Assembly (NCBI GenBank): GCA_946616295.1
Contig: CAMOIU010000011.1
Span: forward strand, 1-53,404
Length of the DNA stretch: 53,404 nt
Source: CAG-791 sp002392385
GTDB lineage: Bacteria; Bacillota; Clostridia; Lachnospirales; Lachnospiraceae
Direction of reading: 5' to 3'
Positions within the stretch are counted from its first letter, which is position 1. Every line of letters starts with the position of its first letter. The position numbers and the translations under genes were made by a program. Below, piece by piece: positions 1 to 8,546 of the stretch. The notes under the pieces were generated by a model. It was given only the letters and a program-made list of their open reading frames with translations. It ran no database searches and was not told the origin of the DNA.

Positions 1-120
1 ACCTTCCTTCCGGGTTTTCCTGCCTGTCCGCTCCGCGCCGATCTGCGGACCTTCCTTCCGGGTTTTCCTGCCTGTCCGCTCCGCGCCGATCTGCGGACCT
101 TCCCTCCGGGTTTTCTTGCG
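1..120. repeat. 48-bp tandem repeat, about 2.5 copies
   Basis: Copies begin at 1, 49 and 97. The first two are identical and the third diverges after about 25 bases. The array may extend left of the window. It ends just before the luxS promoter. No coding potential is evident. Confidence 0.85.
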
Positions 121-145
121 CCCCGGCTCACCTCTGCCGTATAAT
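116..145 (+). promoter_or_regulatory. Putative SigA-type promoter of luxS
   Basis: A TTGCGC -35 (116-121) and a perfect TATAAT -10 (140-145) are separated by 18 bases. The predicted start lies about 40 bases before the luxS ATG, so the leader is short and has no room for a riboswitch. Confidence 0.6.
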
Positions 146-195
146 AGGACTGCTTTTTTACAGACAGACTTTAAAGCGACCGCAAAGGAGTAATC

Positions 196-675
196 ATGGA
201 TAAAATCGCCAGCTTCACCATCGACCATCTGGCTCTGGAGCCAGGCATCTATGTGTCCCGGAAGGACTGCGCGGGGGCAGAGGTCATCACCACCTTCGAC
301 CTGCGCATGACCGCGCCTAACCGCGAACCGGTCATGAACACCGCCGAGGTCCACACCATCGAGCACCTGGGCGCCACCTTCCTCCGCAACCATCCGACGT
401 GGAAGGACCGCGTCCTCTATTTCGGCCCCATGGGCTGCCGCACCGGCTTCTACCTCCTGCTCCACGGAGATCTCGAATCTGCGCAGATCGTGCCGCTGAT
501 CACGGAAATGTTCACCTTCATCGCCGGCTACGAGGGCGAGATCCCCGGGGCCGCGCCGGCGGAATGCGGCAACTGGCTGGACCAGAATCTTCCCATGGCC
601 CGCTGGCTCGCCGCCAGGTACCTGAAGAACACCCTCGAAGGGATCGATCAGGCCCACCTGGTCTATCCTTCCTGA
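196..675 (+). CDS. luxS: S-ribosylhomocysteine lyase (AI-2 synthase) LuxS
   Basis: Cleaves S-ribosylhomocysteine to homocysteine and DPD, the precursor of autoinducer-2, in the cytoplasm. The 159-residue length is normal for LuxS. The metal-binding HxxEH motif is present (His53, Glu56, His57), with a third ligand Cys124 in AECGNW. The catalytic Cys is Cys81 in MGCRTGFYL. An AAAGGAG site sits 5 bases before the ATG. mtnN follows after 21 bases, so the two consecutive enzymes of SAH detoxification are probably one transcript. Identification is firm. Confidence 0.98.
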   Translation: MDKIASFTIDHLALEPGIYVSRKDCAGAEVITTFDLRMTAPNREPVMNTAEVHTIEHLGATFLRNHPTWKDRVLYFGPMGCRTGFYLLLHGDLESAQIVPLITEMFTFIAGYEGEIPGAAPAECGNWLDQNLPMARWLAARYLKNTLEGIDQAHLVYPS

Positions 676-696
676 GGCACGGAAGGAGGCTGTCCT

Positions 697-1395
697 ATGA
701 AACTGGGAATCATCGGCGCCATGGAAGTGGAAGTGGCGCGCCTGAAGGAAAAGATGGAGATCGCCCGCGTCGTGAAGCGGGCCGGCATGGACTTCTATGA
801 CGGCCGCCTCGGCGCCACCCCCGCTGTCGTCGTGCGCTGCGGCGTCGGCAAGGTCAACGCCGGCATCTGCGCCCAGATCCTCGCGGACCTCTTCGAGGTC
901 ACACACATCGTGAACACCGGCGTCGCCGGTTCCCTCGACGACCGCATCCGCATCGGGGATTTTGTCATCTCCACAGAAGCCTGCTACCACGACGTGGACG
1001 CGACCGGCTTCGGCTACGCGCCCGGGGAAGTCCCCCAGCTCGGGACGGCGGTCTTTAAGGCAGACTCCCAGCTCCGCGCCGCCGCCGCACAGGCCGTACA
1101 GGAAATGGCCCCCGCCGTGCAGCGCTTCGAAGGCCGCGTCGTCTCCGGCGACCAGTTCATCTCCGAACGCCATAAGAAAGAGACCATCCGAAAGACCTTC
1201 GGCGGCCTCTGCACGGAAATGGAAGGCGCCGCCATCGCCCAAGCCGCCTACATCAACGGCATCCCTTTCGTGATCCTCCGCGCCATCTCCGACCAGGCCG
1301 ACGAGGCCACCGCCGTCACCTACGACGTCTTCGAGGCCCAGGCCGCCGAGCACTGCGCCCTGGTCACCGAGCGCATGGCGCACCTGCTGGCGTGA
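697..1395 (+). CDS. mtnN: 5'-methylthioadenosine/S-adenosylhomocysteine nucleosidase
   Basis: Hydrolyses MTA and SAH to adenine plus the thioribose product; SAH cleavage yields the LuxS substrate. The 232 residues show family hallmarks: the N-terminal IIGAMEVEV strand, NTGVAGS, the SGDQFI stretch, the purine/ribose-binding EMEGAA segment, and the catalytic-acid region RAISDQAD. GGAGG lies 9 bases before the ATG. It follows luxS directly, giving the SAM to SAH to SRH to homocysteine route in enzyme order reversed. It is also called pfs or mtn. Confidence 0.97.
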   Translation: MKLGIIGAMEVEVARLKEKMEIARVVKRAGMDFYDGRLGATPAVVVRCGVGKVNAGICAQILADLFEVTHIVNTGVAGSLDDRIRIGDFVISTEACYHDVDATGFGYAPGEVPQLGTAVFKADSQLRAAAAQAVQEMAPAVQRFEGRVVSGDQFISERHKKETIRKTFGGLCTEMEGAAIAQAAYINGIPFVILRAISDQADEATAVTYDVFEAQAAEHCALVTERMAHLLA

Positions 1396-1398
1396 CGC

Positions 1399-1470
1399 TC
1401 ACACAGGGGCTCACACAGGGGACGGTTCTCGCTCACACAGGGTCACACAGGGGACGGTTCTCTGTGCGGG
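1399..1470. repeat. REP-like CACAGGGGACGGTTC element cluster
   Basis: Two copies of GGGGACGGTTCTC plus partial CACACAGGGG units lie just after the mtnN stop. Complete copies form an imperfect palindrome with CACAG/CTGTG arms. The same core recurs near 2.2, 32.4, 32.8, 48.6 and 48.7 kb, so this is a dispersed genomic repeat. It may act as a terminator or mRNA 3' stabiliser for luxS-mtnN. Confidence 0.75.
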
Positions 1471-1479
1471 GTGATACTT

Positions 1480-2120
1480 CATGGCCCACGGGAGGTCAAC
1501 TCGTATAGTTGCCAGAGGGGCTTTGGGATGAGGATTATCCCGGCAGATCAACCCGCCTGTGTACAGGGAGCTTCCCGGGATGAAGTTTATCATGACAGAT
1601 CACCCCATTCTGGCTGCAGGAAGCTTCATAGGTTGAATTTCAGCCCGTTAGGTCAACCCCCTCGGCTGCAGGAAGCTTCATGGGTTGAAGTCCAGCCTTG
1701 CTAAGTCACCCCACTCACCCGCAAAAAGCCTCCTGGGGTGAACTCCAGCCCGTTAGGTCAACCCACTCACCCGCAAAAGGCTTCCTGGGGTGAACTCCAG
1801 CCCGTTAGGTCAACCCACTCACCCGCAAAAAGCTTCCTGGGGTGAACTCCAGCCCGTTAGGTCAACCCACTCGGCTGCAGGAAGCTTCATGGGTTGAATT
1901 TCAGCCCGTTAGGTCAACCCACTCGCCCGCAAAAGGCTTCCTGGGGTGAACTCCAGCCCGTTAAGTCAACCCACTCACCCGCAAAAGGCTTCCTGGGGTG
2001 AACTCCAGCCCGTTAAGTCAACCCACTCACCCGCAAAAAGCTTCCTGGGGTGAACTCCAGCCCGTTAGGTCAACCCACTCACCCGCAAAAGGCTTCCTGG
2101 GGTGAACTCCAGCCCGTTAA
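1480..2120. repeat. 52-bp tandem repeat array, about 11 copies
   Basis: The anchor CAGCCCGTTA recurs at 1641, 1746, 1798, 1850, 1902, 1954, 2006, 2058 and 2110, with a diverged copy at 1693, giving a 52-base period. Earlier copies back to about 1490 are more diverged. Each unit carries TCAACCC and, about 22 bases later, GGGTTGA or GGGGTGA, so each can fold as a hairpin. One copy (about 1706-1741) has TCACCCC paired with GGGGTGA, a compensatory change. Related units occur near 8.4 and 48.8-49.4 kb. No gene is seen here. Confidence 0.85.
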
Positions 2121-2136
2121 GGCGAGCCTGTTTTAT

Positions 2137-2180
2137 AAAAAAGGACCGCACAGGGAACCATCCCCTGTGTGGTCCTTTTA
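2137..2180 (-). terminator. REP-type hairpin acting as terminator of the GPH transporter unit
   Basis: AAAAGGACC (2139-2147) pairs with GGTCCTTTT (2171-2179), with ACAGGG/CCCTGT pairing inside. On the minus strand the stem is followed by six T residues. It lies downstream of the minus-strand transporter gene. Confidence 0.6.
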
Positions 2181-2187
2181 TGTAGTG

Positions 2188-2290
2188 GCAGCTCACACAG
2201 AGAACCGTCCCCTGTGAGACACAGAGAACCGTCCCCTGTGAGAGCCCTGAGAGTCCCCTGTGAGAGCCCCTGTGTGAGAGCCTTTGTTAG
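2188..2290. repeat. REP-like element cluster (inverted orientation)
   Basis: Two GAACCGTCCCCTGTGAGA copies plus partial AGTCCCCTGTG units lie between the terminator and the transporter stop codon. They are oriented opposite to the copies at 1399-1470, so the two clusters bracket the 52-bp array. Confidence 0.75.
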
Positions 2291-2306
2291 TAGCAGGCTT
2301 CCTGGA

Positions 2307-3668
2307 TCAATCGCCTTCCTCTGTGGTGATGATGCCAAGGATCTTGTCCTCGTCGTAGCGGGACAGGACGACGGCGCCGAGGAGGCAGATGGCGGCGGCT
2401 ACGATGGCCGCGAGGCGGTAGCCGAAGCCGGTCTCCGCGCCGATGCTGGCGAAGGCGGTGAAGAGGAGCATGGAGATGCTCTGGCCCATCTTGAAGGCGA
2501 AGGTACGGGCAGCGAAGAACATGCCCTCGCGGTTCTCGCCGGTCAGGTAGGCATCGGCTTCCGCGATGTCAGCCACGATGGCCTGGGGCAGGATGCCCAG
2601 GATGGCCATGGGGAAGGCGGCGGCGCATACGATCAGGATGCCGTAGGCGAGGCCGGAGATGCCCAGCAGGCCGGAGATGGAGGTGACGGCATAGACGGCG
2701 GCGAGGCCGCAGAAGCCGATCAGGACCAGTTTCTTCTTGTTCATGCGGTGGGCCAGCCAGTTCACCGGCATGTAGCAGGCGAAGGACAGGAGGGTCATGG
2801 CCACGTACAGGATGGTGGTGTAGGTCTCCGGCAGCTTCATCAGTGTGGTGATGAAGAAGGGAAGGCCTGTCTGGAAGATGGTCAGGGCGATGAAGTAGAG
2901 AACGTCGCTGCCCACGAAGACGCGGAAGTCGCCGTTGCGGAAGGTCTTGGTCAGGGAGGTGAAGGCGCCGTCATTGGAGGGCACCGTGGTGACATAGTCC
3001 TTCTCGTTGATGGTGAAGGTAGGCACCAGAAGGGCCGCGAAGCCGATCACGGACAGCACCAGGAAGGTGATGCGGACGGCCATGATCCTGCCCAGGGAGG
3101 GCTCCATGGCGCCCCAGATGAAGGGGGCGGCGTAGCCCACAGCGCTGCCCAGCAGGAAGGTCACGCTGATATAGGTGGAGATGCTGATGCGGGTGTCCTG
3201 GGTGGTCCCCAGCTCGGAGATCAGCGCGTTATAGGGTGTGCAGTAGGTCGTCATGAAGAGGTAGAAGAGCAGCAGGGTGACCAGGAGCCACACGCTGTTG
3301 ACGGTGGAAACGCCGTTTATGGGCGCCCAGAAGACCAGCACGGTCACCAGGGCAAAAGGCAGGGCGATCTTCTGCATGAAGGGAATGCGGCGTCCCTTGG
3401 GATTCTGGGACCTGTCGGACAGGTTGGCGATCAGCGGGTCTGTCACCGCGTCGAAGATCCTGCCCAGGGCCGCGATGCCGCCGATGATGGTGGCGATACC
3501 CAGGATCACACGCCCCTGCGGGATGAACAGGGTCTGTCCCTGAGCGATCTGCTCCGCGTCGGGCTGATAGAAATACACCAGCCAGTTGGTGATCAGCGCT
3601 GACAGCAGCGACCAGCCGAACTGCCCGATGGCGAAACACCACATCTTGCCTTTTGTCAGTTTTTTCAT
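2307..3668 (-). CDS. GPH-family sugar:cation symporter (MFS)
   Basis: A 453-residue membrane protein with about 12 hydrophobic segments. The family signature DAVTDPLIANLSDRS, followed by KGRRIPFM, is typical of glycoside-pentoside-hexuronide symporters (MelB/XynB/UidB type), which import oligosaccharides or glycosides with Na+ or H+. The substrate cannot be told from sequence. It starts 23 bases after the TetR stop, so the two genes form an operon. The C-terminus ends close to a REP cluster but appears complete. Confidence 0.85.
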   Translation of the reverse strand: MKKLTKGKMWCFAIGQFGWSLLSALITNWLVYFYQPDAEQIAQGQTLFIPQGRVILGIATIIGGIAALGRIFDAVTDPLIANLSDRSQNPKGRRIPFMQKIALPFALVTVLVFWAPINGVSTVNSVWLLVTLLLFYLFMTTYCTPYNALISELGTTQDTRISISTYISVTFLLGSAVGYAAPFIWGAMEPSLGRIMAVRITFLVLSVIGFAALLVPTFTINEKDYVTTVPSNDGAFTSLTKTFRNGDFRVFVGSDVLYFIALTIFQTGLPFFITTLMKLPETYTTILYVAMTLLSFACYMPVNWLAHRMNKKKLVLIGFCGLAAVYAVTSISGLLGISGLAYGILIVCAAAFPMAILGILPQAIVADIAEADAYLTGENREGMFFAARTFAFKMGQSISMLLFTAFASIGAETGFGYRLAAIVAAAICLLGAVVLSRYDEDKILGIITTEEGD

Positions 3669-3691
3669 TTCTGTCCCCCTTGTTGTTATAA

Positions 3692-4267
3692 TTACGCCTC
3701 TTTGACTGTGATACCGTCGATCAGGATATCCACCACCTGCCGCAGGCCTTCCTGATAGCTGAGCTGTGCCCGGGTCAGCACGTCCTCCCGGAAGAAGCGC
3801 TCCAGCGTCGCCTCGAACATGGCTTTGAACAGCGGAATGCTGCAGGGCCGGATCTTGCCCTCCTCCATACCTTTCCTGAGCAGCGCGAGCGTGGACTCCC
3901 AGTCGCTCTCGATCCTCTCCTGCACCCGGGCGTAGACCCGCGGATGGCGCTCCTCGAGCTCATACAGTTTCCGGAGGTCCACAGACTGGTAGATGTCCGG
4001 CAGGGCCGACATCAGCGCGCGAAGCTTCTCCACCGTGTCGAGGGAATCGTCCCCCATCACCTCCGCCTCGCTCCGCTTGATCGCGTCAAAACTGTGATCC
4101 GCGACCTGCAGCAGCAGGTCCTCCTTGTCCTCGAAGAGCAGATACAGGGTCTTTTTGCTCATGCCGACCTCGGCAGCCAGGTCACTCATGGTGAAATGGA
4201 GCCCCTTCTTGCGGAAGGCCTCAAGGGCCGCCTCCATGATCTGCTTCTGTGCTCTCTCTCTGTCCAT
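3692..4267 (-). CDS. TetR/AcrR family transcriptional regulator
   Basis: The 191 residues begin with a typical TetR helix-turn-helix: IMEAALEAFRKKG, FTMSDLAAEVGMSKKTLY, then LFEDKEDLL. The C-terminal ligand domain is helical and unassigned. The gene is first in a two-gene unit with the GPH transporter, so it probably represses that operon in response to a transported compound. Its operator was not identified. It diverges from gpmA. Confidence 0.9.
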   Translation of the reverse strand: MDRERAQKQIMEAALEAFRKKGLHFTMSDLAAEVGMSKKTLYLLFEDKEDLLLQVADHSFDAIKRSEAEVMGDDSLDTVEKLRALMSALPDIYQSVDLRKLYELEERHPRVYARVQERIESDWESTLALLRKGMEEGKIRPCSIPLFKAMFEATLERFFREDVLTRAQLSYQEGLRQVVDILIDGITVKEA

Positions 4268-4397
4268 CTTCCTCTCAAACCCTCCCCGGATCCGTGGAAA
4301 CCCGATCCTTCGTTCCGGTTTCCTCTATCGTACGTCAGATCGCGGGCCGCCGCAAGAAACCAATTTCACAAATCCGGTTTCCTGTCTTTGTGCAGTC

Positions 4398-4426
4398 TTT
4401 ACACCTCCCTGTGAATTTGTTAAATT
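4398..4426 (+). promoter_or_regulatory. Putative gpmA promoter
   Basis: TTTACA (4398-4403) and TAAATT (4421-4426) are separated by 17 bases in an AT-rich patch of the 249-base divergent intergenic region between the TetR gene and gpmA. Nothing else was seen in that gap. Confidence 0.45.
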
Positions 4427-4516
4427 ATTATTTACAGGGAACAGTGCGCCTTTTCAGGGGGAAAAGGATCCTGTGCCCCGCCATTATTGATCTGCGAAAA
4501 GGAGGATTTCCGTATT

Positions 4517-5263
4517 ATGATGAAACTGGTTCTGATCAGACACGGCGAGAGTGAATGGAACAAACTGAATCTGTTCACCGGTTGGACCGATGTAGACCTC
4601 AGCGACAAGGGCCGTGAAGAGGCCAAGGCCGCCGGCCGGCTCCTCAAGGCCGAGGGATATGATTTTGACGTATGCTACACTTCCTATCTGAAGCGCGCCA
4701 TCCACACCCTGAACTACGTTCTGGACGAGATGGACAGGGCATGGCTCCCCGTCATCAAGAGCTGGAAGCTCAATGAGCGTCACTACGGCGCCCTGCAGGG
4801 CCTCAACAAGTCCGAGACTGCCGAGAAATACGGCGAGGAGCAGGTCAAGATCTGGCGCCGCAGCTTCGACATCACCCCTCCGGCCCTGACCCCCGACGAC
4901 GAGCGGGCCGCCGGCAACCAGGCCATGTACAGGAACGTCGATCCCGCTGACCTTCCTCTGACCGAGTCCCTTGCCATCACCATCAAGCGCGCGGTCCCTT
5001 ATTTTGAGGAAGTCATCAAGAAGGACATGCAGGACGGCAAGCGCGTGATCATCGCCGCCCACGGCAACTCCCTCCGCGCTCTTGTCAAGTATTTTGACAA
5101 CATCAGCGACGAGGATATCATCGGCGTCAACATCCCCACCGGCTCCCCGCTCGTGTACGAGTTCGACGACAATTTCAAGGCGATCAACCACTACTACCTG
5201 GGCGACCAGGAAGCCCTCGCCGCCAAGATGGCTGCCGTTGCCAACCAGGGCAAGGCCAAATAA
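4517..5263 (+). CDS. gpmA: 2,3-bisphosphoglycerate-dependent phosphoglycerate mutase
   Basis: Interconverts 3- and 2-phosphoglycerate in glycolysis. The 248-residue length matches dPGM. The phosphorylated His is His9 in LIRHGESEWN, followed by LFTGWTDVDLS. Substrate-binding ERHYGALQG and the second catalytic His in AAHGNSLRALVKY are present. The ATG at 4517 was chosen because AAGGAGG lies about 11 bases upstream; an in-frame TTG at 4487 would place that site inside the gene. ATG at 4520 is an alternative. Transcription ends at the hairpin just downstream. Confidence 0.97.
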   Translation: MMKLVLIRHGESEWNKLNLFTGWTDVDLSDKGREEAKAAGRLLKAEGYDFDVCYTSYLKRAIHTLNYVLDEMDRAWLPVIKSWKLNERHYGALQGLNKSETAEKYGEEQVKIWRRSFDITPPALTPDDERAAGNQAMYRNVDPADLPLTESLAITIKRAVPYFEEVIKKDMQDGKRVIIAAHGNSLRALVKYFDNISDEDIIGVNIPTGSPLVYEFDDNFKAINHYYLGDQEALAAKMAAVANQGKAK

Positions 5264-5297
5264 GAGATCTGCGGCCATATCAGATCATAGGTCAAAA

Positions 5298-5336
5298 AAA
5301 GCTGCCGTATCAGGAGAGACCTGATGCGGCAGCTTT
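5298..5336. terminator. Bidirectional rho-independent terminator
   Basis: GCTGCCGTATCAGG (5301-5314) pairs with CCTGATGCGGCAGC (5320-5333), with one wobble and a 5-base loop, flanked by an A run and TTT. It separates convergent gpmA and the 5344-5766 lipoprotein gene. Confidence 0.9.
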
Positions 5337-5343
5337 CTATTGC

Positions 5344-5766
5344 TTACTGCTGTTTCTGGACGGTGATCGTGATCGTCCCGTTGGATTTGAACTGGGGCGT
5401 CACCCGCAGGGAATACTCGCCGGGGTCCATGGTGATCGTCATGACACCGCTCCCCTGGTGCGTCGTCTCATAGGTGGCCGGGGCGTCCTCCGGAACCTCC
5501 CCGTCGATGGCCGCCTCTCCCGAAATGTACTCGATGAGGACATCACTGGCCTCGTCCATGTCCGCGTCGATCACCAGCTCTTCATCCGCCTCGACGGTCA
5601 GTGCGCCGGAGAACACCTGATTGTCGCTGTCCGCGTTTTCAATTTGTATCACTGCCTGCTTCTCATTCTCGATCTCGAGGACCATGGACGCGGATTCTGA
5701 ACTGCATCCGGACACCATGGCTGTCAGGAAGATCAGGATGGCTGCGAGTGCGCTGATTTTCTTCAT
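5344..5766 (-). CDS. Small secreted lipoprotein of unknown function
   Basis: 140 residues with a lipoprotein signal peptide: MKK, a hydrophobic core, then lipobox VSGC at about residues 18-21. The mature part is acidic and predicted beta-rich (MVLEIENEKQAVIQIENA, GVMTITMDPGEYSLRV, GTITITVQK), like a small extracytoplasmic sandwich domain. No family was recognised. It starts 10 bases after the solute-binding lipoprotein gene stop and is probably co-transcribed with it. Confidence 0.75.
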   Translation of the reverse strand: MKKISALAAILIFLTAMVSGCSSESASMVLEIENEKQAVIQIENADSDNQVFSGALTVEADEELVIDADMDEASDVLIEYISGEAAIDGEVPEDAPATYETTHQGSGVMTITMDPGEYSLRVTPQFKSNGTITITVQKQQ

Positions 5767-5776
5767 AGTCTCCTCC

Positions 5777-7300
5777 TTATTCTGTCAGGAATCTGGCCGC
5801 TGTCTGGGCCGTCTCCAGAGCGGTGCCGACGTCTGTGCCTTCATTGATCACGGACAGGACGGCGCTGCCCAGACATGCACGTACTTCGCTCTCCCGCCGC
5901 ACAGTCTTCACATAGGTGACCCGGGCGGCAAAATCATTCAGCAGAGCGTATACCGACTGGCCGCCGAAGAATTCTCTGGGCATGCCGTATACGGTGCTCT
6001 CCCGGGTGGGAAGATAGGCGGAGATGGTGCCGGTTACCGGGAGCAGGGTCTCGTAGAAACGGACGCTTCCCCCGAAGGTGTTGCGGAAGAAATCCTCCGC
6101 GGCAGACAGCTGTCTGCACTCGACGGTGATGGCCCAGCTGGAGCCGCCCAGATCGGCGTAATAGCCGGCTTCCTTGGACTCCTCCACCCGCGGCATGTTG
6201 GTCACTGCCCAGAGACCGGTCTGCTTCTGGGCGGCCATCACGATGCTGAGGGTGCCGCTGCCGCCTATGATGCCGGCCGCTGTTCCGTCGTTGACGGCGG
6301 CGCGATAAGCCTTGTCGTCCTTCACCTGCATGATCACGCCCTGCTGCAGGGCATCCCGGTAGAGGAGGATACATCTGCGGAGCTCTTCATTGTCGGCCAG
6401 GCTGACCTTGCCCTCCTTATTGTAGAGGGAGAGTCCCTTGGACTGCAGCATCATGACCAGGAGATCCGCGCTGCCCTCCCTGACCGCGATCATGGGGTGG
6501 CCCGTGTTGTCCAGGACCCGCCGGCCCTTTTCGATCCACTCCTCCCAGGTCAGGTCGGTCATGTCATCGATGGTGAGCCCGGCCTCTCTGAGGATATCCG
6601 TCCGGTAGGCCGCGCAGACGGTGCCCAGGTCAAAGGGGATGCCGTAATTGATGCCTTTCCTCCGCGTCCTGCTGACCTTCTCCGGAACGAACTGGTCGTA
6701 GTCGATCCCTGACCGGGTGAGGTCCGTAAAGAGGGTCGGACAGCGTTTCACGCAGAGGATAAAATCATCGTCCGGCAGCAGAAGGATGTCCGGCAGCAGG
6801 CTGCTGTCTCCGGCCGATCCGGCTGTCAGAAGCGCCTTCTTGATCTCTTCGGGGCTTTTCTCAATAATATCCAGGGCAAAACCCGGGTGGTCCTTGCGGT
6901 AGAAGGCCTCTGCCTCCTTCATGGCGGCGATGGCGTAGCCCTGGTCCCAGGCCCAGACGGTCAGCGGCTCAGGGGCGGGCACCAGGCTGCTCTCCTGCTG
7001 TTCATCCCCGTCCGGTTCCGCAGTCTCCGTTCCTGTCTCTGTCTCTCCGTCCGCGGCGGTCTCTGCGGTCTCTGTCTCCGCGGCCTCTGTCTCCGCGGTC
7101 TCTGTCTCCGCGGCCTCTGTCTCCGCGGCCTCCACAGCCGTCTCCGTCTCTTCCTGTCCGTTCCCGCCGGCCTCCGCCGCCTCCCGGACATCGCCGGAAG
7201 CGCCTGCCGCCGCCGAACCGCCGCAGCCGGTCAGGGCAGCGCACCCCAGCCACAGCGCGGCTGTAAGGATCACCTGAAATGCATGATCGCGTAATCGCAT
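5777..7300 (-). CDS. Extracellular solute-binding lipoprotein (ABC family 1-like)
   Basis: About 507 residues. A signal peptide and lipobox LTGC lead into a linker of Glu/Thr/Ala repeats (ETETAETEAAE-like) that probably extends the binding domain from the membrane. The rest resembles sugar-type solute-binding proteins: LTVWAWDQGY, a DILLLPDDDF segment, IPFDLGTVCAAYRTDIL and LTWEEWIEKGRR. The ATG at 7300 was chosen because MRLRDHAF begins the signal peptide and an AGAGAGG site precedes it; a 43-residue upstream extension looks spurious. No ABC permease or ATPase lies nearby, which is unusual for this family. Confidence 0.8.
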   Translation of the reverse strand: MRLRDHAFQVILTAALWLGCAALTGCGGSAAAGASGDVREAAEAGGNGQEETETAVEAAETEAAETETAETEAAETETAETAADGETETGTETAEPDGDEQQESSLVPAPEPLTVWAWDQGYAIAAMKEAEAFYRKDHPGFALDIIEKSPEEIKKALLTAGSAGDSSLLPDILLLPDDDFILCVKRCPTLFTDLTRSGIDYDQFVPEKVSRTRRKGINYGIPFDLGTVCAAYRTDILREAGLTIDDMTDLTWEEWIEKGRRVLDNTGHPMIAVREGSADLLVMMLQSKGLSLYNKEGKVSLADNEELRRCILLYRDALQQGVIMQVKDDKAYRAAVNDGTAAGIIGGSGTLSIVMAAQKQTGLWAVTNMPRVEESKEAGYYADLGGSSWAITVECRQLSAAEDFFRNTFGGSVRFYETLLPVTGTISAYLPTRESTVYGMPREFFGGQSVYALLNDFAARVTYVKTVRRESEVRACLGSAVLSVINEGTDVGTALETAQTAARFLTE

Positions 7301-7523
7301 TGTGCCTCTCTCTCCGGGCGCCTCACTGCAGCGGGCTCTGCCCGCGCCGGGACTTGTCCCGGCATCCGGAGACCCTGCGGCGCCATCTGGTTCAGTGTCC
7401 CGGAACACAGCCCTATGCGGCTGCTCCATCTATCATAACACGAATCCCCTTTGACTTCCACGCAGACCTGCACAGGCATACAAAGTGTTCTCCCTCCGCC
7501 TCCTCCCATCTGACCTTATAATA

Positions 7524-7552
7524 TTTACAATTATTGGATATTTTAATATGTT
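7524..7552 (+). promoter_or_regulatory. Putative promoter of the ECF S-component gene
   Basis: TTTACA (7524-7529) and TATGTT (7547-7552) are 17 bases apart in a strongly AT-rich patch. The remaining leader to 7629 was checked for common vitamin riboswitch motifs and none was recognised. Confidence 0.4.
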
Positions 7553-7629
7553 CAGTCTGTTATATACTGTTCAACAAGAAACAGGCCCCCACAGGGTGCC
7601 ATGACTGTCGCAGAAGAGGAGGTTTCATC

Positions 7630-8241
7630 ATGCAGAATTCAGCGACTGACAAAAGGATCCACAAACTGGTGCTGGCGGGTGTTTTTGCCGCCGTCACCTA
7701 CATCGTATTCACCTTCCTGTCCATCCCGATCCCCACACCGGGCGGCGGCAAGGTGACTGTCCACCTCGGCAACGCCTTCTGTATTCTGGGCGTACTGCTG
7801 CTGGGCACCTTCTACGGCAGCGCGGGCGGTGCCGTGGGCCTGGTGGTGGCCGATCTTCTGGATCCCGTTTATATCGTGGAGGCACCCATCACATTCGTCC
7901 TGAAGCTCCTCATGGGACTGATCGCCGGCTTTGTGGGGCACAAGCTCCTGCACATCGACGAGCAGAAGGACCGGTCAGTCATCCTGCGCGATGCCGTCCT
8001 GGCTTCCGTTGCCGGTCTGCTGTTCAACGCCGTCTGCGACCCCCTGGCCCGCTACGCCTATAAGATCCTGATCATCGGCAGACCCGCCGCGGAGGTCACC
8101 CTGGCCGTCAACATGGTCGTCACACTCATCAACTCCGTGGTCTCTGTCTTTGCCGTGGTCATCCTCTACATGGCCCTCCGCGGACCCCTCCGCAAACTGG
8201 GTATTATTACAGATAACGAGAAAGAGGACCAGCCCTCCTGA
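7630..8241 (+). CDS. ECF transporter S component (substrate-binding membrane subunit)
   Basis: 203 residues with about six hydrophobic segments. The N-terminus (KLVLAGVFAAVTYIVFTFLS) and the GKVTVHLGNAFCILGVLLLG segment are typical of vitamin S components of the ECF-type YpaA/HmpT-like group (Pfam ECF-ribofla_trS). Such subunits bind a vitamin and share an EcfAAT energising module encoded elsewhere; that module is absent here. The substrate is undetermined. The ATG at 7630 is supported by GAGGAGG 8 bases upstream; a longer upstream ORF is unlikely. Confidence 0.85.
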   Translation: MQNSATDKRIHKLVLAGVFAAVTYIVFTFLSIPIPTPGGGKVTVHLGNAFCILGVLLLGTFYGSAGGAVGLVVADLLDPVYIVEAPITFVLKLLMGLIAGFVGHKLLHIDEQKDRSVILRDAVLASVAGLLFNAVCDPLARYAYKILIIGRPAAEVTLAVNMVVTLINSVVSVFAVVILYMALRGPLRKLGIITDNEKEDQPS

Positions 8242-8320
8242 CACCCCCCTCAGGGTGGGTTGATCATCCGACTGAAACAACTCACTTACGTCAGCAATAA
8301 GCTGTTCCACTAAAAAATAG

Positions 8321-8363
8321 GCATAAAAACTCCCCGGAGAAACTCTCCGGGGAATTTTTATGC
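8321..8363 (+). terminator. Rho-independent terminator after the ECF S component
   Basis: A 20-base stem (8321-8340 with 8344-8363) has one mismatch and an AAC loop. The stem contains CTCCCCGGAGA/TCTCCGGGG and A5/T5 runs, so it can work in both directions. Confidence 0.9.
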
Positions 8364-8384
8364 GTATCTCTCCCTAGTGTGACA

Positions 8385-8485
8385 GTCATCCCAGAAAAGT
8401 TTCTACTGCTGAGCGGGGTGACTCTATAGGAGTGAAAACCACCCCAGAAAGCTTCCTGTACACAGATGGGTTGATCTTGGGTTTT
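8385..8485. repeat. Isolated copies of the ~52-bp TCAYCCC/GGGGTGA repeat family
   Basis: Holds TCATCCCA, then about 21 bases, then GGGGTGAC, then a second half with ACCCCAG and TGGGTTGA. It closely resembles the segment at about 48,790-48,875 (shared GCGGGGTGACT and ACACAGATGGGTTGA), showing that the two loci carry the same family. Confidence 0.7.
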
Positions 8486-8546
8486 ATATGAGGTTCATTG
8501 CTCTTTTTCTATAGATCTGCCTGTTCAGTGCTTTATCCCGGTCTTC

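Noticed and set aside
2169..3602. 477-codon plus-strand frame opposite the GPH transporter
   Set aside because: Gly/Asp/His/Gln-rich shadow that begins inside REP-like repeat sequence.
4487..4516. Upstream TTG start extending gpmA by 10 residues
   Set aside because: The extension would contain the strong AAGGAGG site and the family starts at MKLVLIRHG.
7553..7629. Vitamin riboswitch before the ECF S component
   Set aside because: The leader is about 75 bases and shows none of the TPP, FMN, preQ1 or THF consensus elements I could recognise.
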